55,574 nucleotides of DNA from DASTBU01 sp035711845. Its GTDB lineage: Bacteria; Acidobacteriota; Vicinamibacteria; Vicinamibacterales; 2-12-FULL-66-21. The first letter of the stretch is position 1; each line of letters starts with the position of its first letter. The notes beneath the pieces were generated by a model, which saw only the letters and a list, made by a program, of their open reading frames with translations, was not told the DNA's origin and ran no database searches. Shown here in pieces: positions 9,113-20,288 of this stretch. The stretch is taken from positions 1 through 55,574 of the forward strand of contig DASTBU010000150.1 of NCBI GenBank assembly GCA_035711845.1. Direction: 5' to 3'. The position numbers and the translations under genes were made by a program.

Positions 9113-10485
<1,373 letters not shown>

Positions 10486-10712
10486 GGAACTCGTACACTG
10501 GAGCTTCGTTGCGTGCGGATTGCAGATTGCGTGCGGAGTGGAGATTGGGGATTGGGGATTCTGTTCGGGGATCGTGGATTGGCCGGGTTCGGTTCGGCGT
10601 CACGTCGCTCGGATCGCCCGGACGAATCTCCGAATGAAATCGCCAATCGTCAATCCGCAATCACCGATCAATCTGCAATCGCCAATCAACGCGTCTGCAA
10701 TGCCAACCCCCT
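10486..10712. repeat. Inverted heptad array C between ntrY and ntrX
   Basis: Gap filled by words with a 7-base period. The left arm on the plus strand has NNNGATT units: GCGGATT and GCAGATT (10515-10528), then GGAGATT, GGGGATT, GGGGATT (10540-10560). The right arm has AATCNNN units at 10638-10665 (AATCGCC, AATCGTC, AATCCGC, AATCACC) and 10670-10690 (AATCTGC, AATCGCC, AATCAAC). GATT and AATC are reverse complements, so the arms face each other as in the arrays before ftsY and gatB but with a different word. Both flanking genes are on the minus strand. Confidence 0.85.
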
Positions 10713-13019
10713 TTACACCGGCAGCTCGATGGTGAACACCGTTCCCCTCGGCGTGTTCGGGTGCACCTCGATGCTCCCGCCGTGCTCCGCCACGATGCGC
10801 CGCACGATCGCCAGGCCGAGCCCGCTGCCGCGCCGCTTCGTCGAATAGTACGGCATGAAGAGCTTCTCGCGATCCTCCGGGGAGATTCCGGGGCCGTTGT
10901 CGGCGACGATGATCCGCGCGACGCCGTTCACGCGATCGTGCCGCGTTTCGACCACGATGGCTGGTGGCGTCATGCCGGGCCGGGCGGCAGCGGCGCTTCC
11001 GCCAAGGGCCTCGACGGCATTGTCCACCAGGTTGATCACGACGCGGCGCAACTGCTCGATGTCCACGCGTACCTGCGGCAGCTCCTCGGCAAAGCGACGC
11101 TCGATCTGGATCTCCTGGAAGAGCCCGTTGTAGAGCGCAAGCGTGTCGCCGAGCAGCGCGTTGAGATCGGAGGGAACCGTCCTGGGCGCCGGCATCCGGG
11201 CGAACTGCGCGAACTCGTCCACGAGCGCCTTCAACGACTCCACTTCGCCCGTGATCGTGGTCGTGCATTCGTCCACGAGGTCCCGGAGCGGCGGCGGCGC
11301 TGACATGAAGTGCCGGCGGATTCGTTCGGCGCAGAGCTGAATCGGTGTGAGCGGATTCTTGATCTCGTGCGCCAGCCGCCGCGCGACGTCTCTCCAGGCC
11401 GCGACGCGCTGCGTTCGGATGAGCGGCGTCACATCATCGAACACCAGCACGGCACCGGCGAAGCTGCCATCCTCGGCGATGAGCGGCGTGGCGGCCGCCG
11501 CGAGATGCAGCTCGCGTCCCTCGCGGCCCAGGGTGACCTCCTGCGCCGACGGGGCGCTGGCGCCCGGCCGGGTGTGGCGCAGCACGGACTCGAGCGGGCG
11601 CAGGTCGGGCCGCTGCAGGACCTCGGCGACCGGCGAGCCGACCACGGCGCGATCCACCTCGAGCAGTCGGAGCGCGGCGCCGTTGATCGTTTCGATCCGG
11701 CCGTCGCGGGACAGCGAAATCACGCCCGTCGCAATGCGTTCGACAACCGTCTCGATGTAGCGGCGCCGATCGTCGAGCTCCACGTTCTTCCGCTCGAGGT
11801 CCACCCGGGACCGTTCCAGCTTGCGCTGGCTGGCGGCGAGTTCCCCCGCCATCGTGTTGAACGCCTCCACGAGGGACCCGAACTCGTCGCGCGTTTCCGC
11901 CTCGATGCGGTGATCGAGATGGCCGGCGCCAATCTCGCGCGCGCCGGCCGCCAGCCGCTGCACCGGGCGGGTGATGCGCTTGGCCAGGTACAGCCCCGTC
12001 CACGTGGCACTGACGAGGATCATCAGCGTCATCATGAGGAACACGGAGAGGTACACGCCCTGGACGGGCCTCTTCACGACGCGCAGCTTGTTGTAGCTCT
12101 CGTAGGCGTCCCGGATGCGGCGCGAGTGCGTCGCCAGCTCGCCGGCGAGGTAATCGCTCGCGATCACCACGCCCACCGGCCGCGCCGTCCCCGGCAGGCG
12201 CACGACGGCGCCAGCCCGGACGAGCTCGCCGCCGGTGTCCATCGGCTCCAGCGTGTCGGCTTCGGCCGCTCCGGAAGCGATCCGGGCGGCCAGCCGGTCG
12301 GCAGCGGCACGTACGTATCCGGGCGGCAGGTGCGGCGACTGCACCGCCGCCACGGGCGTGACCTCGAGCCGACCGCCGTTCCCCTCGTGGATGCGATACA
12401 CCTCGACCAGGCCCACGCGGCCCTGCCGGACTTCCGACCCGATGGCACGTTGCACGACATCGGCGTCGGCCCCGACGACGGCGGCAGCCGGAATGTCGCG
12501 CGCGATCCGCTCCGCATGTCCCTTCACGCGCGCCTGTCGCTCGCCGTAATAGTCCCCCGCGATCTGCGTGGCCGCGCTCAAGACGTCGTCGATCTCCTGA
12601 CTGAACCAGCGCTCCGTGCTGCTCCGGATCAGTTCCCCGCCGACGAGCAGCACGAGCAGCGAAGGAACGATGGTCAGCCCGAGCAGCGCGAGCACCAGCT
12701 TGGCGCGAAAGCGCGAGAACGGCAGTCCCCGGCGGCGTTCGACGGCCAGCTTCACGATGTTGCGCGCGAGCACGACGACGAGAGCCACGACCATCATGAG
12801 GTCGGCCGCCGAGAGCGCGTACAGCACGACCTCGCTCAGGAAATCGGGGTTCAGCTCGGTCGAGCGATCGGCGAGATTCAGCATCGCCACGAGGGCGACG
12901 AGGAGCGCAAGGATGCCGAGCAGGATGAGGCGCGGATTGTCCCGGAACGGGCGACGCTCGGCCCGGTCAAGGGGCGCGGTCTGCAGCGGTCGGCGGGCGG
13001 CGTCGGAAACGCGGGCCAT
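10713..13019 (-). CDS. ntrY: NtrY-like membrane sensor histidine kinase
   Basis: 768 residues. Transmembrane segments lie near 30-50, 70-90 and 105-125, followed by an extracytoplasmic stretch and another membrane helix near 340. Then come a HAMP domain, a PAS domain (VVERIATGVISLSRDGRIET), the HisKA H-box LAHEIKNPLTPIQL and an ATPase domain with VDNAVEAL, DNGPGISPED and GSGLGLAIVRRI. This is the NtrY architecture. Partner NtrX follows on the same strand; a DUF4390 protein precedes it. In relatives this pair is linked to nitrogen or redox signalling, but the signal here is unknown. Confidence 0.92.
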   Translation of the reverse strand: MARVSDAARRPLQTAPLDRAERRPFRDNPRLILLGILALLVALVAMLNLADRSTELNPDFLSEVVLYALSAADLMMVVALVVVLARNIVKLAVERRRGLPFSRFRAKLVLALLGLTIVPSLLVLLVGGELIRSSTERWFSQEIDDVLSAATQIAGDYYGERQARVKGHAERIARDIPAAAVVGADADVVQRAIGSEVRQGRVGLVEVYRIHEGNGGRLEVTPVAAVQSPHLPPGYVRAAADRLAARIASGAAEADTLEPMDTGGELVRAGAVVRLPGTARPVGVVIASDYLAGELATHSRRIRDAYESYNKLRVVKRPVQGVYLSVFLMMTLMILVSATWTGLYLAKRITRPVQRLAAGAREIGAGHLDHRIEAETRDEFGSLVEAFNTMAGELAASQRKLERSRVDLERKNVELDDRRRYIETVVERIATGVISLSRDGRIETINGAALRLLEVDRAVVGSPVAEVLQRPDLRPLESVLRHTRPGASAPSAQEVTLGREGRELHLAAAATPLIAEDGSFAGAVLVFDDVTPLIRTQRVAAWRDVARRLAHEIKNPLTPIQLCAERIRRHFMSAPPPLRDLVDECTTTITGEVESLKALVDEFAQFARMPAPRTVPSDLNALLGDTLALYNGLFQEIQIERRFAEELPQVRVDIEQLRRVVINLVDNAVEALGGSAAAARPGMTPPAIVVETRHDRVNGVARIIVADNGPGISPEDREKLFMPYYSTKRRGSGLGLAIVRRIVAEHGGSIEVHPNTPRGTVFTIELPV

Positions 13020-13031
13020 GTCCCCGCACGC

Positions 13032-13568
13032 TCACTTGAGGAACGTGAACTTCGCGAGGCCGGCGATGTCGCTTCCCCACGGCCACACGAAGGCGGCATT
13101 GCGGGGACTCGTATGGGCGCGCACGCGCACGTAATACTCGGCGTTGGCCTCGAGCGTTTTGCTGGTGAACAGCGGCAGCTTGTCGAACTCCGTCAGCCAG
13201 ACTCGTGCCTCCTCTTCACGCTCGACCGTGTCCGCGCCTTCGATCCGGCCGTCGGCCTTTCGCGTGACGAGATACTTGCGCGTCACCGGATCGTACTTGA
13301 CGGTGGCGATCACCGTGGACGATTCGATAGTACGGTCGAGCCACAGCGTGGCGCTCCGTCGGAGCTGTACGTCGTACACGAACGTGATCGTCAGCCCGCT
13401 GTGCACGGCGGCCCGGACCTCCTCCGTGAAGACATCGGTCAACCGGAACGAGACGAGTACCCGGTCGTCCCGCGTCAGCGGGGTGATCTGGATGCTCTGC
13501 GCGACCGCGGTCGAGGTTTGGAGCACCAGACATGTCGCGAGCGCCATCGCGGCGCGGAGTGGCCGCAT
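13032..13568 (-). CDS. DUF4390 secreted protein
   Basis: 178 residues with an N-terminal signal peptide (MRPLRAAMALATCLVL, cleavage likely after AVAQ). The rest is a beta-rich domain that matches DUF4390 in length and in its SFRLTDVFTEEVRAAVHSGL segment. DUF4390 genes commonly sit next to ntrY kinases, as here. A GTG three bases earlier overlaps the nrdR stop; I prefer the ATG at 13568. It probably acts in the periplasm or envelope, possibly as an accessory of NtrY, but that is inference. Confidence 0.82.
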   Translation of the reverse strand: MRPLRAAMALATCLVLQTSTAVAQSIQITPLTRDDRVLVSFRLTDVFTEEVRAAVHSGLTITFVYDVQLRRSATLWLDRTIESSTVIATVKYDPVTRKYLVTRKADGRIEGADTVEREEEARVWLTEFDKLPLFTSKTLEANAEYYVRVRAHTSPRNAAFVWPWGSDIAGLAKFTFLK

Positions 13569-13570
13569 CA

Positions 13571-14029
13571 CTACTCTTTCGCGTTGAGCAGGTCTTTCAA
13601 CTCGGACATGAACTCACCGATATCACGAAAATGCCGGTATACCGACGCGAAGCGAACATACGCCACCTTGTCGAGCGAGCGGAGCTCGTTCATGACGAAC
13701 GCGCCGACCTCTTCCGTGCTCATCTCGCGCTCCGGCTTCTCCTGCAGCGCCGACTCGACACGGTCGGCGATCGCTTCCAGCGAGGCGACGCTGACGGGCC
13801 GCTTCTCGCACGCCTTGAGGAGCCCGGCCAGCAGCTTCTGCCGCTCGAACCGCTCCCGGCTGCCATCCTTTTTCACCACCATGTACGGAATCTCGTCGAT
13901 CCGTTCGTAGCTGGTGAACCGCCGGCCGCAACCCAGGCACTCGCGGCGACGCCTGATGACTTCCCCTTCCTTGCTCTCCCGCGAATCGACGACCTTGTCG
14001 CCCAGGTGTCCGCAGTACGGGCATTTCAT
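13571..14029 (-). CDS. nrdR: NrdR, transcriptional repressor of ribonucleotide reductase genes
   Basis: 152 residues, the usual size. An N-terminal zinc ribbon has CPYC (3-6) and CLGC (31-34), followed by RRFTSYERID. The ATP-cone domain spans about 46-136 (VVKKDGSRERFERQKLLAGL, and VAYVRFASVYRHFRDI at the end). NrdR binds NrdR boxes ahead of nrd operons and senses ATP/dATP. No nrd gene or NrdR box pair is visible in the window. Its start overlaps the end of the upstream UPF0104 gene. Confidence 0.97.
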   Translation of the reverse strand: MKCPYCGHLGDKVVDSRESKEGEVIRRRRECLGCGRRFTSYERIDEIPYMVVKKDGSRERFERQKLLAGLLKACEKRPVSVASLEAIADRVESALQEKPEREMSTEEVGAFVMNELRSLDKVAYVRFASVYRHFRDIGEFMSELKDLLNAKE

Positions 14030-15138
14030 CTAGTGCCGCGCCTCGCCGGTGCAGGCCTGATCGACCGACCGGGTTCGAGTTCCGCCGTGGCAGCCCGGAC
14101 CGGAGGATCTCCCAGCGGCGCCCCTGGCGTCGTGCTCTCGGCCAGGCGTCTGGCCCCCGCAAGCGTCAACCCTTCGGCCATCATGAACCCCAGGCCCAGG
14201 ATCGTAACCGGCAGAAACGAGATCGCGTGCAGGACGATCGCTGCGCCCACGGCGCGATCGTGCGATGCACCAAAAAAGGTCTCCACCGCGAACTGGAACG
14301 CCGTGTGAAATCCGCCAATGGCGCCGGGGGTTGGGACCGCCACGCCGACGACCAGCACGGTCACGACCAGGAACGAACCGCTGAAGGGGAACGTAATATG
14401 GAATGCCCGCGACGCCATCCAGATCCCGGCCCCGATCGAGATCCAGAGCGGAATCGAAAGCGCCAGCGCCGCCACGAGCTGACTGGGCTGGCGCATGACG
14501 GCCAGCCCCTGAGCAAACGTCTCCACGAAGCGGGCGAACGTCCGAGCCAGGACGCGCGGCAGGAAGCGCTCGATGCTCATCGTCAATCGACCGAGGCGTT
14601 CGGGATGGCCCGCGAGCGCGAAAAAGACGAACGAGGCCAGCAGCGCGCCGCCGCCGGCCATCGCTCCGCCCACCTTGACGCGCGCCAGGTACGAGGGGTC
14701 GTTGGCGGCCACGCCGGCCGCGCCGAGCAGGACGAAGCCCGCGAAGAGCATCAGGACGGTGACCAGATCGAGCAACCGCTCGAGGATAATCGTGGCAAAC
14801 GCCGACGTCGCGCTCAGCCCTTCCCGTCTGGCGAGCAGGTACGGCCGGATCACCTCGCCGGCTCGCGCCGGCAGGAGGGCGCTCGCCGCAAAGCCGATGA
14901 CTGTCGTCCGGAAGGCGGTACTGAAGCGGCTGCCGCCAATGGGGGCGAGCAAGTACTGCCACCGCAGCGCGCGAAGCAGATAGGCGGCACAGGTCGTGGC
15001 CAGTGCGAGCAGCAGATCGCGGGCATCGGCGCGACGGGTTTCCGCCCAGACTTCGCGCATATCCGCGTCCCGAAGGAAGTAGGCTAGCAGCGCGACCGTG
15101 AGCAGCAGAATCAGAACGGTTCGAACTCGTGGCCGCAT
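14026..15138 (-). CDS. UPF0104/flippase-like multi-pass membrane protein
   Basis: 370 residues with about eight hydrophobic helices starting at VLILLLTVALLAYFL. The pattern ALRWQYLLAPIG, then GFAASALLPARAGEVIRPYLLARREG is the hallmark of the lysylphosphatidylglycerol-synthase transmembrane (UPF0104) family; the late VAVPTPGAIGGFHTAF segment also fits. The catalytic aminoacyl-transferase domain of MprF is absent, so it is a transporter or flippase-type relative. It is first in the run UPF0104-nrdR-DUF4390-ntrY-ntrX. The start is the ATG giving MRPRVRTVLIL. Confidence 0.87.
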   Translation of the reverse strand: MRPRVRTVLILLLTVALLAYFLRDADMREVWAETRRADARDLLLALATTCAAYLLRALRWQYLLAPIGGSRFSTAFRTTVIGFAASALLPARAGEVIRPYLLARREGLSATSAFATIILERLLDLVTVLMLFAGFVLLGAAGVAANDPSYLARVKVGGAMAGGGALLASFVFFALAGHPERLGRLTMSIERFLPRVLARTFARFVETFAQGLAVMRQPSQLVAALALSIPLWISIGAGIWMASRAFHITFPFSGSFLVVTVLVVGVAVPTPGAIGGFHTAFQFAVETFFGASHDRAVGAAIVLHAISFLPVTILGLGFMMAEGLTLAGARRLAESTTPGAPLGDPPVRAATAELEPGRSIRPAPARRGTR

Positions 15139-15300
15139 GCAAGTGTGGGTGTCTGCGCCAATCGGACACGGTTGTTCCGTCTGTAATCCGTCTGCATCCG
15201 TGGCTTAGAATCCGGGTGGTTCGCGGGAATCCGAAGAGGCCGTGAAACGGCAGTCGTCAGACGCCCGACGAACTCTACTACGAAAAACAACGCCAAGTCT

Positions 15301-16431
15301 ATGGGAAAACGCGAGTTATTGCTCGTTCTGGGGTTCGTGGCACTCGGAACGCTGGTCTATCAGGTGACGGCACCAGCACCTGCGCCGGGTCAGTCGCCCT
15401 TCAGCCTCCGCAGAATCGTGGACAACATCCGCCGGGAGTTCCAGGGCAACCGGGTGTCTGCCGAGGTCACCATGACCGCGTCCCATCCCGTGCCCGAGGG
15501 TCTTCGAGAGCTGCGTCTGACCCTGCAGAACACGCCGGTGATCATCACCGGCGAAGACCGCACCGATATCGCCTCCGAGCTGTGGGTCCGGTCAACCGGC
15601 TACGACGAGGCCGAGGCGAAGAGCCTGGCGGGTCAGTCCGCGCTTACGGTCGAGCCAGCGGGACCCACCATCACGGTGTCGTTGAAATATCCCTCCGGCG
15701 GGTCGCAGCGCGGGAAGCTCCAGCTCCGGGTCCCGTCGGACATGCTGGTGTTCTTCGGGCCCACGAATGTGCGGATAGAGGTCACCGGCACGCGCGGCGT
15801 CGAGATGGAGTCGGCACGTGGCGAGACCATCCTCAAGAACATCACCGGCGGGGTCACGGCGCACCACCGCGGCGGCGACTTCACGGTCGAGGATGTGGGC
15901 GCCGTCCGACTGACCGCGCGCGGCAGCGATGTCCGTCTGTCCCGGGTCCATGGCGACGCGAATCTCGTGCTCGAGGCAGGAGCGCTTCGCGGTGCCGACC
16001 TCGCCGGTCCGATCGACATCCAGGCAACGTCGGCGGACGTGGTGCTCGAGAATTTTCAGGAGCCCGGAGGTCCCGTCCGGATCGCCTCGGTGACAGGCTC
16101 GGTGATCCTCCGCGGCCTCCGTGGCGAAGGTCGCGTCGAGGGACGCAATGCCGAGATCGACGTCGCGATCGACCGCGCTCGGCCGCTCGCCATCTTCAAC
16201 AGCGGCGAGCCCGTCCAGGTCACGCTCCCGCCCGACGGCTACACGCTCGACGCGATCGCGACCGACGGAACAATCACCATGCCGGATGCCGTTACCTCGC
16301 AGCTCACCACCACAGCCTCCCCCGACGGCAAAGAGCACAAGGCATCCGGAAACGTCCACGGCGGCGGCCCGACGATCACCATTCGCGCCACACGTGGCGG
16401 GATCCGTTTCAACCTCCACGAATCACGCTAG
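15301..16431 (+). CDS. DUF4097-like secreted beta-helix protein
   Basis: 376 residues with an N-terminal signal or anchor (KRELLLVLGFVALGTLVYQV). After residue 100 the sequence falls into repeating short beta strands (ITVSLKYPSGG, RGVEMESARGETILKNITG, FTVEDVGAVRLTARGSDV, GPIDIQATSADVVLENF), the pattern of the DUF4097 putative adhesin fold. It probably sits in the periplasm or on the surface. Transcribed alone and away from the UPF0104 gene; the 162-base divergent gap contains no promoter I would defend. No specific function is known. Confidence 0.75.
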   Translation: MGKRELLLVLGFVALGTLVYQVTAPAPAPGQSPFSLRRIVDNIRREFQGNRVSAEVTMTASHPVPEGLRELRLTLQNTPVIITGEDRTDIASELWVRSTGYDEAEAKSLAGQSALTVEPAGPTITVSLKYPSGGSQRGKLQLRVPSDMLVFFGPTNVRIEVTGTRGVEMESARGETILKNITGGVTAHHRGGDFTVEDVGAVRLTARGSDVRLSRVHGDANLVLEAGALRGADLAGPIDIQATSADVVLENFQEPGGPVRIASVTGSVILRGLRGEGRVEGRNAEIDVAIDRARPLAIFNSGEPVQVTLPPDGYTLDAIATDGTITMPDAVTSQLTTTASPDGKEHKASGNVHGGGPTITIRATRGGIRFNLHESR

Positions 16432-16494
16432 CGCCCGTGCCCTTCGCCCACGTCGCACGTCAGCCTCTTTTCCAGGCAGCCTTGCCCCTTGTGT

Positions 16495-16523
16495 TTGACT
16501 CGACCTGCGTCGATCGGTAAGCT
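16495..16523 (+). promoter_or_regulatory. Candidate sigma-70 promoter of purC
   Basis: TTGACT (16495-16500) and TAAGCT (16518-16523) are separated by 17 bases. The -35 is five of six to consensus, the -10 only three of six. Transcription would start near 16530, leaving a short leader with GCGAGG as the ribosome site before the GTG start. Confidence 0.45.
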
Positions 16524-16546
16524 TCACCTTCTCGCGCGAGGCAACC

Positions 16547-17473
16547 GTGATATCCACTGCACCGCTCCTCGACACATCCCTTGAGGGTCTGACCTTGCAC
16601 CGCCGCGGCAAGGTGCGTGACGTCTACGAGGTCGGCGACGACCTGCTGATCGTTGCAACCGATCGCATCTCGGCGTTCGACTACGTCCTCGGTTCGGGCA
16701 TCCCCGACAAGGGCAAGGTCCTGACACAGTTGTCGGCCTTCTGGTTCGAGCGCATGGGCGATCTGGTGCCCCATCACATGGTGACGTGGGATGTCAACGC
16801 CTATCCGGAGGCGGTACGTCGCCACGCCGAACTGCTGCGCGGCCGCTCGATGCTGGTCCGGCGTACCAATCCCGTTCCGGTCGAGTGCGTCGCACGAGGG
16901 TACCTGTCGGGATCGGGTTGGAAGGAGTATCAGCAGACCGGAAGCGTCTGCGGCGTGAAGCTGCCGGCCGGGCTGCGCGAGTCCGATCGACTGCCGGAGC
17001 CGATTTTCACCCCAGCCACGAAAGCCGAGAGCGGCCACGACATCAATATCAGCGAGGAGGCGGCTGGCCGCCTGATCGGCGCGGGCCTGATCGCGCGCCT
17101 GAAAGCACTGACGCTCGCGACCTACAACCGGGGCGTCGCGCACGCCGAGTCCAAGGGCATCATCATCGCCGACACGAAGTTCGAGTTTGGGCTGGCGCCA
17201 GCGAGCCCATCGGCGAACATGATGGGCGATCAGGATGTCGTGCTCATCGACGAGGTTCTGACCCCGGACTCATCCCGCTTCTGGCCGCGGGCCGAGTACG
17301 AGCCGGGTCACGGGCAGCCGAGTTTCGACAAGCAGTACGTGCGCGATTACCTCGAAGAGATCCGCTGGAACAAGCAGCCGCCCGTCCCGTCGCTGCCCGA
17401 AGCCGTCGTGCAGCGGACGCGCGAGAAGTACGTCGAGGCGTATCGCCTGCTGTCGGGCCGCGATCTGAAGTAG
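16547..17473 (+). CDS. purC: PurC, SAICAR synthetase
   Basis: Purine biosynthesis ligase that joins aspartate to CAIR using ATP. 308 residues, the longer form of the family. Motifs: GKVRDVYEVGDDLLIVATDRISAFD near the N-terminus (GKVRD loop), ARGYLSGSGWKEYQQTG in the middle and ADTKFEFGLAP near 206. The start is GTG, supported by GCGAGG a few bases upstream. No other pur gene is nearby. A small Fis-type gene follows after six bases and is likely co-transcribed. Confidence 0.96.
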   Translation: MISTAPLLDTSLEGLTLHRRGKVRDVYEVGDDLLIVATDRISAFDYVLGSGIPDKGKVLTQLSAFWFERMGDLVPHHMVTWDVNAYPEAVRRHAELLRGRSMLVRRTNPVPVECVARGYLSGSGWKEYQQTGSVCGVKLPAGLRESDRLPEPIFTPATKAESGHDINISEEAAGRLIGAGLIARLKALTLATYNRGVAHAESKGIIIADTKFEFGLAPASPSANMMGDQDVVLIDEVLTPDSSRFWPRAEYEPGHGQPSFDKQYVRDYLEEIRWNKQPPVPSLPEAVVQRTREKYVEAYRLLSGRDLK

Positions 17474-17479
17474 GCGGCC

Positions 17480-17689
17480 GTGCGGGATCAACTCGAGAGG
17501 CTCGTCCAGGAAATGCTCGACAAGGGCGTGCTGTACGACGACGTGCGGCGAGAGCTCGAGAAGATGTTCATCACCCGTGCGCTGCAGCGTTCGAAAGGGA
17601 GCGTCGGCGACGCGGCCGAAATCCTGGGCATGCATCGCAACACGGTCGCCCGGAAGATGGTCGAATATCGGATCAAGCGGAGCGCGTGA
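17480..17689 (+). CDS. Small Fis-type helix-turn-helix protein
   Basis: 69 residues starting at GTG. The N-terminal half is a charged helix (RDQLERLVQEMLDKGVLYDD). The C-terminal half is a Fis/NtrC-type HTH (FITRALQRSKGSVGDAAEIL, then GMHRNTVARKMVEY). It resembles the DNA-binding tail of sigma-54 activators without receiver or AAA+ domains, so it may be a stand-alone nucleoid or regulatory protein. It lies six bases after purC and just ahead of the groESL promoter. Function unknown. Confidence 0.83.
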   Translation: MRDQLERLVQEMLDKGVLYDDVRRELEKMFITRALQRSKGSVGDAAEILGMHRNTVARKMVEYRIKRSA

Positions 17690-17775
17690 AACAGCCCCGA
17701 GCCTCCGAGACCCAAACGTCCCCGGCAGTTCCCCCGAGCACCCAGCCCCGAGGCTCCGAGCCCCGTCGAGATCCA
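17690..17775. other. Upstream flank of the groESL promoter
   Basis: GC-rich gap after the Fis-type gene. It contains imperfect direct copies of a word like CCCCGAGCCTCCGAG (17697-17711 and 17745-17764) and no gene. No T-run terminator for the purC transcript is visible. Confidence 0.5.
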
Positions 17776-17802
17776 CTAGCACTCTCCCCCCTCGACTGCT
17801 TG
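17776..17802 (+). promoter_or_regulatory. Degenerate second CIRCE-like operator over the -35
   Basis: CTAGCACTC, nine bases, then GACTGCTTG. Against the CIRCE halves TTAGCACTC and GAGTGCTAA this is 8/9 and 6/9. It overlaps the first base positions of the -35 box of the groESL promoter, so HrcA bound here could also block polymerase. Weaker than the downstream copy and possibly a decayed operator. Confidence 0.45.
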
Positions 17803-17828
17803 ACAGCCCCGGACGTCTCTCCTATACA
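17800..17828 (+). promoter_or_regulatory. Sigma-70 promoter of groESL
   Basis: TTGACA (17800-17805), a 17-base spacer, then TATACA (17823-17828). The -35 is a perfect consensus match. It sits between two CIRCE-type operators, which fits heat-shock control by HrcA repression of a housekeeping promoter. Confidence 0.85.
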
Positions 17829-17829
17829 A

Positions 17830-17856
17830 TTAGCAGTCGGTCCTGCCGAGTGCTAA
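17830..17856 (+). promoter_or_regulatory. CIRCE operator for HrcA
   Basis: Left half TTAGCAGTC (17830-17838), nine-base spacer, right half GAGTGCTAA (17848-17856). One mismatch in 18 to the CIRCE consensus. It starts two bases after the -10 box, covering the transcription start, the usual position for HrcA repression of groESL. Confidence 0.93.
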
Positions 17857-17996
17857 GCGGCAGGGCGAACCAGGGCCCGGAGGGCTTCATTTACCTGATT
17901 TTCCACCGACCGCGGGGCACCCGCCCCGCAGATTGACGGGGCTACCCCCGGGGAACCGCGGCGCCCCAACGCCGCCCAACAGGAGCAGACAGCAAT
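17857..17996 (+). other. groES 5' untranslated leader
   Basis: About 140 bases of leader downstream of CIRCE. A compact hairpin has a 7-base GC stem (GCGGGGC 17912-17918 and GCCCCGC 17923-17929) around an ACCC loop. A ribosome site AACAGGAGCAG lies shortly before the groES ATG. No riboswitch family is recognisable. Confidence 0.6.
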
Positions 17997-18308
17997 ATGG
18001 CAGCAACGCAGACCGCAGTCCGGATTCGTCCCCTGCACGATCGCGTCATCGTGCAGCGCATCGAGGAAGGTGAGCAGAAGGTTGGCGGGATCATCATCCC
18101 CGACTCCGCCAAGGAAAAGCCCCAGCAGGGCCGGGTTATCGCCGTGGGCAAGGGCAAGACCGAGAAGGACGGCAAGGTGACCCCGCTCGACGTGAAGGAA
18201 GGCGACACGATTCTCTTCGGCAAGTACTCCGGCCAGGAGATCAAGCTCGACGGCGAGGAGTACCTCATCATGCGCGAGGAAGAGATCCTCGGCATCATCA
18301 CACAGTAG
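17997..18308 (+). CDS. groES: GroES co-chaperonin
   Basis: 103 residues, the family length plus a short N-terminal extension. Conserved parts are IRPLHDRVIVQRIE, the mobile loop region KVGGIIIPDSAKEKPQQG and the end EEYLIMREEEILGII. It forms the heptameric lid of GroEL. First gene of the groESL operon, regulated by CIRCE. A 134-base gap with an inverted heptad array separates it from groEL. Confidence 0.98.
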   Translation: MAATQTAVRIRPLHDRVIVQRIEEGEQKVGGIIIPDSAKEKPQQGRVIAVGKGKTEKDGKVTPLDVKEGDTILFGKYSGQEIKLDGEEYLIMREEEILGIITQ

Positions 18309-18442
18309 CCACCGGCTCTGGGCTGTCAGCTCTCAGCAACAGGAGCTGCGGCTGGTGCTGGTCAGACGAAGAGGCTCAACACACGGATTCAGGCGGATAG
18401 CTGAGAGCTGAACGCTGACAGCTCTCGTGGAGACAAGAAGAT
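18309..18442. repeat. Inverted heptad array D between groES and groEL
   Basis: An 11-base perfect inverted repeat: CAGCTCTCAGC (18327-18337) and GCTGAGAGCTG (18400-18410). The right arm continues as heptamers AGCTGAG, AGCTGAA, CGCTGAC, AGCTCTC (18399-18426). The spacer is about 62 bases and not repetitive. A weaker relative of the arrays before ftsY and gatB, again inside a same-strand gene pair. Confidence 0.7.
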
Positions 18443-20068
<1,626 letters not shown>

Positions 20069-20139
20069 TCGACGATCGCAGGGGGCAGATGGCAGATTGA
20101 ACTGCTCCACTGACGGTTGACGATTTGGCGTCACAACGA

Positions 20140-20168
20140 GGCCGGCGGGCCCCCCGCCGGCCTTTTTT
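20140..20168 (+). terminator. Rho-independent terminator of groESL
   Basis: Ten-base GC stem GGCCGGCGGG (20140-20149) with CCCGCCGGCC (20153-20162), a three-base CCC loop, then six T residues. Placed after groEL on the same strand. Confidence 0.93.
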
Positions 20169-20288
20169 CGTTCCAGCGCAGTCCTCGGGAATCCCGGCGC
20201 ACCATCGTCCGGCCAAGTCCGGGGTCGTGTGCTATCGTTGCACCGCTCGCCCGCGGGCTAGCGTGCGACCACCCAGACACATCTCCGT

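Noticed and set aside
11310..13910. An 866-codon plus-strand frame opposite ntrY and nrdR
   Set aside because: It covers several genes with good motifs on the other strand and has no recognisable domain.
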